Shown here: piece after piece, positions 19,684 to 31,600 of the stretch | How the letters are laid out: each line of letters opens with the position of its first letter | Numbering within the stretch: position 1 is the first letter of the stretch | Assembly: GCF_001039355.2 (NCBI RefSeq) | Contig: NW_019773892.1 | Location: forward strand, 1 to 42,776 | DNA from: Lingula anatina | Lineage: Eukaryota; Brachiopoda; Lingulata; Lingulida; Lingulidae | Reading direction: 5' to 3' | Length of the DNA: 42,776 nt | Made by a program: the position numbers and the translations under genes | The notes under the pieces: model-generated | Database searches by the model: none | The model's input: the letters and a program-made list of their open reading frames with translations, nothing else | Told to the model about the DNA's origin: nothing

Positions 19684-22600
19684 CATTCAGTTCCTCGTGG
19701 CTTCAGTGCAGTTTTACGATTCATTTTGAAGATCTGCCCTGCATTTTACTTGCCCTCAAGCGGTCTCAACCAATTGCACAACTTGTCTCAACTAGCACAA
19801 TCAGAAGATCCAGCTAATAAGTGCACCCACCTATCACTATGGCAGGCACATAGCCCCAGCATAAAACTTGTCCTAAAACACAAGAAAAAGCAGCCCCCAG
19901 TGATTTCAGTTAGTTTCAATAACTACTTACTCAAGTTACATATTCAGTGATCTTAAGTGAACTGCTACATCTGACATACTAAACTATACGATCATTGTTT
20001 TTGAAAGAAATGAGTTAAAAAGATAATGTACGGTATGTGCTAGTTTAAGATAAGCAATTAGGTCTTTCTATTTGTACAGTAGAACCTGCATTTTTTGGAG
20101 ATATTTTTTCCAGTTTTAAGAAGAAGCTGCTTAAATTTTACTTATAAAGAATCAAATGTTTGCAGCAATTAAATTTTGAAAAAAAAATTTTTCAGACTCT
20201 GATATGGATACCCTGAAGAACCAGATAGACAATTTAAACCTGAGTGTAAAAGTTGCCTGGGTCGGCAAGAGGCTGGAACGGTTTGTACATCAGAGGACGA
20301 TCAAAGGCAAACCGACGTTATTCTTCCACTTTACGCCCAGCGAACTCACAGCCAGCAACAACTACACAAATATCAAATTCCCTCGATGCACCAGATATCT
20401 GGAACATCCCATTGACTGTGATTTTGAGATCAACCAGCTTTCCAAGGTAGTGTGGCCGAAGTTAGAGAAGGACGCCGAACCTGCATTCCATGTTATCCAG
20501 AAAATGACTTTCACCCAGCAGCAGTATATGGAACTATTACAAGATTTTGAGCACATAGATGTCCATTTTAATGGCGCTTACCAAGAGGTGGCTTGCCAGT
20601 GGGTAAAGAAGAACAGCCACATTTGGTCGCAATGGATTCCGGAAAATTTGGCAAACAAAACCAAGATATATCTGGGGGGAATGTTTTCACTGTCACGCCG
20701 TCATTATTTTGCGCCAGGTGTTTACGTAGGTAAGCTGTAATAGTCATTGTAGTAGAATTTGATTATTTCTGTATGTATATATTATGATATAGGGAGCCGA
20801 GCACACAAACAGTTTGGTAATTAGACTGCAGCTTCCAGATTCCACCGAAATAAGTTCATTTAACTGCATATTGTTCTCCTGTTCACCAGCTGTGCATCAC
20901 CCTGAGATCATGTATGTTTTACAGATCAGTGATATCCCACAATGTGAAATAGTATTACTCATCAAGTACCTCATGTGTTTCGAACATTATATCACTGGGC
21001 AATTCCATGGCGCTTTCCCCACTGTGTAAGGCCACATTCACAGCAGAGTTGATCTATAGACTAACAGATCTGTGGATCAAATGTGGCCAACCCACTGGGA
21101 TGCTGGTGCATACACCCCATAGGGAATCTATTTAGTGTCTCATGGGAAATAAGCGACAAGCTTTTGAATGGGTCGCCATATTTGATCCGTGGATCTGTTA
21201 GTCTGCTGTTCTGAATACTCTCCAACATTAACGTAATTGACATTTTTATATCCTACGAAAAAGGGAGCATGAGGAAATTACTTCATCTTATAAACAGCAA
21301 CCTTGAAAGTAATTTGTAATGCTATAAGTCTATGACGTTTTGATGGTGCATAAATGGTCATGTGGGGAGGGTGGATGTTGCAGAATGACCCTTTTTCAAG
21401 AATTAAATGTTGCTAGTTATTGAGAGATCACTTTTTTGAGACATTGAATCAATTGGTTCTATTGGTATCTTCATGAATTTTAGACACTTTCTTTAATTTG
21501 CTAAAAAATGTTTTCTTGTCCTCTGTATAAAAAGAACTTTCAGTGACTATATCATTTAAATGCTTCTCTTTGTTATTAGTCACAGTGTATAACTCAAACC
21601 TGATTTTCCTCCCTTTTCAGCTTCCAAAATGGCTGCTGATTTAATCAATAACGACACGTCATTGCTAAAGAACTACAAATTAGAGGTGGTTAAAATCGAC
21701 ACCAAGTGTGGACTTAAGGAAGGACAGAAAGCCTTCATAGAGATGCACTATAATTCCACTTATAAGTTAGCAGGAATCCTTGGTGAGTTGGCTACATAAA
21801 TCTAGTTCAGGCCCCAGTTTCACAAAAAAAAAAAAAAAACTGAAGTCAGTTCCCTGGCTTAGTTGACTAGGATTTCCATGAGAGAGCTGTTACCCTGCTT
21901 CTAATAGGGTAAGATGTAGCCTTGAAAATTCAGTTCTTAGCCAGGGTACCTGACCTAAGTTTTTTTGTGAAGCCAGGGCCAGCACAGAAACCTTATGAAA
22001 GTAACCACCATGCTTGAACTGGAAAACCTTTTTGTAACACATGATGTGAAGCCTTTTTTGTTTTCCTGCAATGACATTTTAAATAAAAAAGCAGGTACAT
22101 CTGCTCTTATCTCCACGTCACATTGGTGCACTCGCACTCATACATACTTGCTCATATACACTCATATACATACCTACATATGCACATACCTGTTTAGCAG
22201 CCATTTAAGTACCATATCAAAATACATACAGATCCTTCCATGTAGACTCATATACATAAACATTCATTCTTACGCTCATACGCACACAGGTGCGCATGCA
22301 TGCAGATGTAGCAGGAAAGAGTTTGATGTAAGCTGTAACACCATTGTCTCTCATAAAACTACAGTAAGTACTATTTAAAGGCCCATGCAGGCACATTAAT
22401 TAGTACCACCAGCGTGTACGCTGGCGGTACTCATGGTTTTAGTCCCGACCCGTCTCGTACAGCTCCGCCGGCTCCTGCGGCTCCTGCGGCTCCGCAGGAT
22501 GACGTGGGATACGAGTCACCGTTACCGCTTCTCCTCCTAGACCACAAGGACCTGTGTCCCCATCTCTTGGATTTAGGTCACATATAATCTCAACTTGAAC

Positions 22601-25600
22601 CCCCAGGTTTTTTTGTCTCAGTTGGTGCATTGACCTGGGCATGACGCTTGTTGAAATGGACCCTTGTCAAAAATTTTGAAAATTCAATGCTAAATATCTC
22701 CCAAACCAATGGAATTATGGGAAAAATTACTACAGATGGCTGACCGAAAGTCATATGTGAGGATTTCAAATATGCCCTTGGATTTGACCTTTGACCTTTA
22801 TTTCAAGGTCAAACGGGCCAAAAATTTTTAAAAATGGTAATTTTTTGCGAGAAAACTTTTATTTCAGCCGATATTAAGAAACAAAACAGATCTTACCTAT
22901 AATATTATTGGCAGGTGTTACCCTTAGGGTCATCTTTCATTTTCGTGAGTTTGGGGTCAATCGGTGCATTTTCATGGTAATAGCAGCCATTAGATGCCGA
23001 AACTGAAAATTCTCTCTAATTCTGGAACCATTAATGCTAGAGACCTCTTGTTTTTTGTATTTTGTAGAACTTGTCACGGGCAACACTGGGGGTGGTGTCC
23101 ATTTATTTGTTTTTGATTGCACTATATCAAAAAGTTCAGCATCAAAATTCAGTGGTAAAAATAAAATGTGAATTACTCAAAAATTAGCAGAGATAAGCCC
23201 TTAGTTACTATTGAACTTGAATAGGAAGTCATATACTGAAAATCTAACTGTGACCTTGAAAATGACCTTTGACCTACTTTTCATGATGTACTGCACTTTG
23301 CAAGTTTGCTGATCTTTATATCTCCAAAACTGGCAAAGATATGTCCATAGTTACTATTGAACTTGAATAGGAAGTCATATACTGGCAATCTAACTGTGAC
23401 CTTGAAATTGACCTTTGACCTATTTTTTATTATGAACTGTGCATGTTTTCTGGCCCGCACATCTCTAAAACTGGCAGATATATGTCCATAGTTACTGTTG
23501 GCAATCTAACTGTGACCTTTAAATTGACCTTTGACCTACTTTTCACCATGAACTGAACTTTGCAAAAATTTTCTCCCTTATATCTCAAAAACTGGCAGAG
23601 ATACACCCATAGTTACTATTGAACCTGAACAGGAAATCAAATACTGGCAATCTGTGACCTTGAAATTGACCTTTGACCTACTTTTTATGATGAACTGTAC
23701 TTTGCATGTTTTCTGGCCTCTTTATCTCCAAAATTAGTAAGGAGATAACCATAGTTACTATTAACTTGAATAGGAAATCATATACCATGAACTGACCTTT
23801 GCATATTTTCTTGCCCCTCATATCTTCAAAACTAGCAGAGATATGCTCAGTGTTGCCCTTATGTTTTCTCTTTTGTCAGCATATATGCAACACTGATAAC
23901 ATATTTCAAGGAAAACCAATAGGCCTATTGTCTAGAAAATCACAGGAGTGATCAATGTTTATGAAAATACAGGCCAATTGGAAAATCCACTTGATTGGAC
24001 CATTTTTATGTTATGTTTTTTCATTTTTTTTTCTGCATATTTTGGAAATTCTTGTTAATTGCATAGAGCTTGTCAAGGACAAGACTGGTTGTGGTGTTCT
24101 TTTTTTTGGGGTGGGGAGGGGTGGTTCCATTCGAATGCGCTTACTCCAGCTGGTGGTACAATATCCGGAGGCGGTATCGCCTCTCTGATCCTCTAGTTTA
24201 TATACCCGTATGCACTCATACACACACAAATGCACTGGTGCATGCACATGCACGCACCCACATGTGCACACACACACATTAATAACCTGTCTGATTTCAG
24301 GCCCAGACTGTGCAGATATTGTGCGTCCCATAGCGCGCCTTACCACCACCTATGACACTGTGATGATTAGCTTCAGTGCAGGCAGCATCCATCTTGGAAA
24401 CCGACTCCATTATCCATACTTCTTTAGAACCATACCACCAGTCAGCGAGTACAGGTAGGGGCTCGAGTTATCTTAGACCCCATTCCCACAGGGATAGATT
24501 GATCTATCCCTGTGGGGAGTCTCACTAGATTACTGTCAGCTTAGCCGGCTTAAGGGTCTGTCCCGCCTACTAAAAGCTGTAAGGGGGTAATTAACTACCG
24601 TGCACGCTCGGCTGACATCAATTTAGCGTGAACCCCCAGGGAGTTAGGTCGATCTAGATGTATCAATCTAAATCTATGGGAATGCACTCTTAGGTCCCAT
24701 TCAGAATAGGGGGCTAGCTAGTCCGAGGGTCAAATATGGTCTTATAAACTTGAATACTTCTCCACAGGATATCTGTTCAGTGTCTATAAGGGGATTAGAT
24801 GGCAAGCTTTGTAGTGGGTTGCCATATTTGACCCTCGGACTAGTTAGTCCCCTATTCTGAATGGGGCCTTAGAGTGCAGTCAGAACAGCAGACTGACTTA
24901 TCCTTGGATCAAATATGGCTACTAAAAAGCTTGCCACTTATGTCCTGATTCGACACTGAATAGATTCTCAGCAGGGATTATGCAGCAAACATTGAAGTGG
25001 GCGGGCCATATTTGATCTGCGGATCTGTTAGTCTACTGTTCTGAATCCCTTCTTAATGGGGTAATAAGGGCGGTGACCATTAGATTTCAAAAGAAAAATG
25101 TACAAATAGATATTTTAAAGAATACAAGAAAATTGATATAGGATTTATTATTGGTAAGCAAATAAATGCAGAAAATCACTTTTGTGAAATTCCGAACATT
25201 GTTATTTGAGACTGGCTTCAAGCTTCCAAGAATGAGCTACTTTCATGGCTTTCTTATCATGGAAAATAGATAACGCTTTTGATAAATGTCTAAGACTTTT
25301 GGCTTTGGCTGAAAGCTCTACTTGAAAAAAGCTTACGCAATCTTTTTTTTTTTTAACTTGGAAATATGGAAATCTTTTTTTTGTACAGGCATTGTATCAG
25401 AATTAACAAAGTATCAGTTTTGTGCATCATTATTTGCTCTTAATGCTGTACATTTTACAGCTTTGCTGCTTGTTTTGTTTCAGCAATGTATATGCAGAGT
25501 TATTTAAGCTGTTGGACTGGCAACAGGTGGCTGTGCTGACTTATGAAAAGGCAGAGGAATATCTGAGTCTTGACAACCCCATCAAGATAGTGTATGAAAA

Positions 25601-28600
25601 GAAAATCCCGGCAGACCGTAGCAAGAGAAATATCCCAATGGTAAGTGTCATCAGAATCTGGGGTAGCGCTAACACTCGCCAATTTAGCCAAATGCTAAAA
25701 CTGACTTAAATTGGCTAAAGAAAAAGGGCCTGATTTGACTTGTTTTAGTCAAATTATAACAATTTTGATAACAAATTGACAAAAAAAGTGGTGATTTGGC
25801 TAAGCCAAAAAAATTGCTAGCGCTACACCAGAGAATGTGTATATGACAAGAAAATCTTGACAAAGCACAGTGAGATCAGAAATAATTTGAGGAAGTTTAA
25901 GAGAAAGAATAAGGTGGGAGTTTTAAAACTTGTGTCACTCTGGGTCTATTACTCGAAAGTATTCAAATAATTAAATATAAGGCAATCACACCAGATGCAA
26001 TTACTGTGTAGTTATCAAGCTCTGGTTTATGCACTGAAAAATGGAAAATGAAAAAAGGGATAATTCACTACCTAGTCTGGATTAATCACTAAATCACTTA
26101 AAGATGTTAGTAATTTGATTAAAAAAAAAATCCATATTTTCATAGTTAAGAACTTGAATGTGCATTCATATATTTTGCTCAAATTTTTCAGATGCTGGAA
26201 GAGATCAAATCCAAAAATGGCAGAATTATAATTGGCACTTTCTACGAAATGACGATTGCTCAAGATGTCATGTGTGAGGCGTATAGAAAGGTAGGAGCGT
26301 ACTTAATGTATAAGGTTAAACCTAAATCATGATGTGATGGCTGACTTGAGATATTATTTTGATATTTTTTCTTCTCACTTTCCGTAATATGAGGTTAAAT
26401 CTAGGTTGAGATTTAGATTGGTTAATGTGACTTCAAACTAAAGTCATGATTTAGATTTTTTTCTCCGTTTTCGTATTAAGTGATTAGATCTGAGGCCACA
26501 CTCAAAACAGTGGACTAACTAGTCCGAGGGTCAATTATGGTGACCCACCACAAAGCTTACACTCTAATCTGCTAATAGACACTGGTCAACCATAGTCTAA
26601 GTTGGCTCTCAGCCTAGTTAGTCCACTGTTCTGAATAAGGCCTTGGGCATTATTTTGATTAGAGCTATTTCTGATAATTATCTCCAGTGACAAAACAAGT
26701 CACATCAGGATTGCCTCCTCACCAGCAGCATCACTAACATTATAAACTTATATCAGAAATAAGATTTTACAAAGTTATGTTCTTAGCATTACAATAGCAT
26801 CTGAAAATCTTGAAAAATTTTCTAATCTAACCAAGCATTTTTTTCTCCTTTTTCTCTTTGAATTTGCCCATAATGTTTAAAACAGATTGGACAAGACCTA
26901 TAGCTTTGTACATGTAATCTCACTATTTTTCATTCATATTTCTCCCCTCGTTTCAAGGACATGACTGCCTTCAAGGGGTTCCAGTGGTTCCTGACGGGAT
27001 ATTTGGGGGAGGAATGGTGGGACACGGACTACTACAGAGACAGGGACAAAACAGTGTGTACCACCAAGGAGATGTTGGAGGCCGTCAATGGTTCCATCTC
27101 CATCAACCATGCTATGTATGACCGCGACGATGTGAAGGTGGTGGGTAACATGACCGTCGCCAAGTGGAAGAAAGAACTGGAGAGACACCTGGGACAAGTT
27201 AGTAGATTTTTTTTTACCTTACTAAGATTCCACTGTCTTTACAATAAGTATGGCTAGCTACATGTAAATTCAGCATTAGGCAGTGATATATATATATATA
27301 TATATATTTGAAGTGGAAGAAATGGACCTCATTTTCAATACAATCTTTTTCTCATTATATATACCCTGTGCATTATTTGACTTTTCGACCAGACTACAGA
27401 GTGGATTGAAAATTGAATGTTTAAATTTTAGAAAGTCATGGCTTTTTCCAAATTGATGATGTAGATCTGTGTTAAATAGATAATTTGTCTGTATTATTGT
27501 TTTGCTTGAAATTTTATTGAGTGATTTTGATGAAGCAATTAAAAATGGTTCTCCCACCCTAGCTGACTGCAAACGCTGATGCTGTTGTTATAATTTTCAT
27601 CCAGCATAAAAGATACAAAGATAACCCCCACGTGACATATGCCTATGATGCTGTCTGGGTGTACGGCAAGGCTCTGGACAGTTTACTGAGTAAATCTCCT
27701 GCAGTGCTGGGAGACCTGACTAATAAGGAAAATGCCAAGTAAGTAACACAAAAAAAAAAAAAGATAAAAAAAGCCACTGGTATAAAACTTTTTTTTGGCT
27801 TGTGTTTGATAATTTTTATTTATGATACAACTACCAAGCTAATGAACATTTTGGCTAAAAAGAAAAGAAATTGACACTGCGTCTGGACAGACTTTATGTG
27901 CTTTGGTGCAGGCATGTTTAGATTTTTTTTGAAACCAGAATTGATTGAGGTACAAGTCACTAGTAAAACAATCTGTAGTGAATTTGCAGTAAAAGTTGCT
28001 GTTATGTTGGAAATGTTAGGCCTGAATGCTTTTATTATAACTTGGCATAAGATTCTAGAAACTTGAATTTTGAACTGTGTTAGTAATCATATCTGATATA
28101 TTGTTTGTAATGTCTCTTTCATAGTCCTTTTTCTAAAATATGTTGAACACGTTTCTTTTTAAGAAAATTAGTCGATGAGATCAGCAAGGTCCACTTCCAA
28201 GGTGTGTCAGGGCAGATATTTTTTAAGGAAGCTGATAGGTCAGGAATTGTGCTCATAAAACAGTTGATTCATAACAAGTCTCGTGTGATTGGGCGATATT
28301 TACCCAAACAACTGGATCTTGAGGAGAAAGATATCACGTGGCTGTGGCCTGGTGGGAAGATTCCAGACGGTCGCCAAGGTAGAAAGATTTATTATTGTAG
28401 ACAACATTATGCATAAATTTATGATTTTTGAAGTGATTATACATAAAAGATATATAATTTTAAATAGAAAGTAGAGTGGCTAAGTTTCTTTTCTCCCTCT
28501 CTCTTTCTCTCTCTCTCCTGCATTTGAGGCGCCTACCTCTTTCAGCTTCACTACAACTTTTTTTGCTGAAACCATCCAAAACAATTCCCATATTTTCTCA

Positions 28601-31600
28601 TTTTCCCAAAGATAGATACCAACTCTTTTTATAAATTGTAGCAAATTCCAATCAGCCAGTGTGCAGCATCGAGGATTTCCGTGCAGCTCTTGGGGTGTCC
28701 TGCGATGTGGCTTTGGTGATAGCCAACATCATAGGGTTTGGTCTGCTTATCATGCTGCTGATCGTGGTGTTCTCTATCATTAAAAGAAGGTAAAGATAGA
28801 TTACTCTACTGGTTTGAATGTGTTTTTTGTGGAATTTAGAATGTGGTAGTTGAGCATAATATTGTAGAATTTGTTAGTTGAGCTAAACATTGCGATTTGC
28901 AATGGTGTCTTGTGATATTCTTTATTGGCATGCTTTTGGGTGTCAGATTATTGTGAGCAATGTTGGTATTAGTTGGTTTGATCTGTTAAGAATGTAGAAT
29001 TTGAATGCGAGATGTGGTAGCTACCACTAAGTGTGAGATGTGATTCTAGTTGGAATGTCAGATTGGTGTTTTTTTTTTTTTTTATTTAGTGTTTTAATGC
29101 AGATTCTTATCATATTGCAAGCTTTGTTTTGCAAATAGATTTCCTTCTAAAATAATTACAAGTGTATGGCTCTCTTACATATTTTGATAGAAAAAGGGTC
29201 CATTTAATTCACTTGAATTAATTTGTCTTATAGTCGTTGGTGCTTACATTTTAGATACGACCTGAAATTCCGCCGTACCAGGGAGAGGATGGAGGAGCTG
29301 GGTCTGCTCTCAGACACCCTGAATTGGTTGTCCCTCGATGAGTGGGAGCTCCCCAGAGACAAGGTTGTGCTGAATCGCAAGCTCGGGGAGGGAGCATTTG
29401 GAACAGTGTACGGCGGAGAGTCCTTCATAGATGACAGCTGGGTAGCAGTGGCAGTGAAGACGCTGAAAATTGGCTCATCTGTGGAGGAGAAGGTGAGTTA
29501 GGGAGGGTTCGCTATGTTGTGCACGTTAGCAAGTGTCTCGATTCCATGGCCCCGTATCTCGAAAAAGAATCAGTTATGGAATCGAGACACTAACGCACGT
29601 GCGCAACATAGCGAACCTTTCGAGATACGGAGCCCAGGGCACCGAGAATGAGATCAAGTCATTATCAATATATTTATGGTGCGGTTTCGCTTGCAATATC
29701 CATAAGTGCATTTCAATAAAAAATGTGATAAATTCCACTGTTTCTCAAAAAAAAAAAAAAATGTCTATGTATTACCTTCAAAACATATTAGATTTTTTTT
29801 ATGCCACAGTTTTCAGGTGTTTTCATTGGGATTTTTGAGCTGACTGCACCTCATATGTAACAAGTTTATAACAATCAATACGCCTGAAAATCTGTAGTAC
29901 TAGTATAAAACCTAAACAGAAGAACAAGCGTGAGGCATAAAGGGCCCTCTATATTTCAGCTTGATTTCTTAAGTGAAGCAGAGACGATGAAGAGGTTCAA
30001 CCATGATAACATTGTCAGGCTGTTAGGTGTCTGCACCAGGGGAGAGCCAGCCTACGCTGTCATGGAGTTCATGTTATATGGTAATACAGAGAGAAAGAGA
30101 GAGAGAAAGAGAGGAGGGGGGCTGACAGTGCTTTATTTATCATGTGAAAAAAATCTTTGATTCAAGTTTGCATTGTGTTTTCAAAAATTTGTAAAATGCC
30201 ATTTTTATGAAAAAGTGTTTAAACTGGATTTATTTGTGCTTATTTATCTTGAATAAAGTGGTACAATGTGTTGGATTTTAAGATAAATATTAAGGATTTG
30301 AGATGTAGTCAGATGGAAGCAATTGACTTCAAACAAATCACATATCAAACATAAGTTTTTTTTCCGAGGAATCATGGAATTTCTTGTTTTTACATGACCT
30401 CAGAGGATATAAAACCCAAAGGCTAGGTGTTTGGTCTCATGTTAAATGTTCAGAGGTTTTCTTTTTATTTTGGTAAACCTAGGCTCGTGTCTGAGATATC
30501 TTTTCAAAGAATATTTTATGTTTCAGGTGACCTGAAGACATATCTCTTAGCCAGACGACAGCTGGTCGGCAAGACAACCCCAGAGGCGGAGGATGTGTCC
30601 GCGATCAGGCTGACCGCCATGGCTCTGGACGTGGCACACGGACTCCATTACTTGAGCGCCCTGCATTTTGTACACAGGTCAGGGTTTTTTTTTTTTTTTC
30701 TATTTCTCCAGGTGCTGGAAGGGGTATAGCTACTTCTAGGCCTGGAATTCCTTCGATTTTAGAAGATTTTGTTTTCACCCTACCTCTATTCATGTTTGGT
30801 AATTCATCAGATTCCTTGATTTCAAGTTATATCTTTCCTAACCCAAACGCAGGTCTGATCAAGCCCTAAGAAAGAAAAACTTTTTGAAACAGTTTATTCT
30901 GTTTTAGCTCTTAAGAATCCTTAAATAACTGAAGTCATTCTCCAGATTTTTAAGTGTCAGTAATGTTGCCTCTCTCTTATTCCTTGTTATACATAGTTGA
31001 ATGTGTAGTACTGTATAGACATTGTTATGTCTACATATTCTTATCCTCCAACTTAGAATTAATAAGATTTTTGTCCTGGTCCATTCGCTAATTAATTAAT
31101 AATGAAAGCTGGGCTGTTTTGAAGGAGGTTTGCCCTCTCTAAGTGCTTATTACTTGACTTATTTTGAATTAATATGAACTTTTATCATTTATGAAAATCT
31201 TTTTTTTAATCTTCTTACAGAGATCTTGCCTGTAGGAACTGTTTGGTTCACATGAGTAAGACAGTAAAGATAGGTGACTTTGGGATGACCAGACCTATCT
31301 TTGACCATGACTACTACAGGTTTAACAAGAAAGGTATGATTTCAATGAAGATTTTATGAACAGTTTGCTGTACTTCACAAAATTGTGTCATTTTAATTCT
31401 TTTTTACAAAAGCTTATTAAAACTTGGTTACTAACTTTACTTGTGGTTTAACAAACTGAGCCCATAAAAGATATGGTGTTTGTTGGTCTTTGTGCTAAAT
31501 TCATGTGACACCAGTTTTCTTAACTTTACAGAAGTTAAATAAAAGATTACCAAAAGGAAAATAATATAGATGTATATATTGAGGTTTTTCAATTAATGGC

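Larger units (their letters stand above)
17885..20641 (+). other. Region encoding the OpuAC/ProX-like type 2 periplasmic-binding domain
   Basis: Residues about 1-285. Similarity to bacterial glycine-betaine/choline binding proteins is by motif: VNIEVWMP (like the E-x-W-x-P step), [17 protein letters not shown] then TDHWRAL (like GRxGWYVPKYV...DWxxL), [14 protein letters not shown] (like KPxLFYWWTPHWL), then KFPRC, and the family's closing motif [17 protein letters not shown] (like AAxWxxxNxDVWxPWL). The Trp usual in the WTP motif is replaced (HFTP), so the aromatic cage for quaternary amines may be altered. Cys-rich insert [10 protein letters not shown]...CGSEPC is extracellular in character. 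The first roughly 100 residues of such a domain are missing. Confidence 0.75.
20663..28378 (+). other. Region encoding the GABA-B-like Venus-flytrap (type 1 binding fold, ANF_receptor) domain
   Basis: Residues about 293-700. Matches to GABA-B1/B2 in order: [11 protein letters not shown] (like LYLGALFPMS), [71 protein letters not shown] with [36 protein letters not shown], and [11 protein letters not shown] near the end. It spans the end of the third receptor exon through the tenth. Pocket positions differ from GABA-B1: the PGCSS-type serine is replaced (PDCAD) and the acidic residue before AYDA is not conserved, while the FYE tyrosine is kept. Confidence 0.88.

Noticed and set aside
22439-22642. 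Minus-strand open stretch rich in PQEPQEP-type repeats
   Set aside because: Arises from the GGCTCCTGC repeat within a probable transposable element; no start context or splice support.
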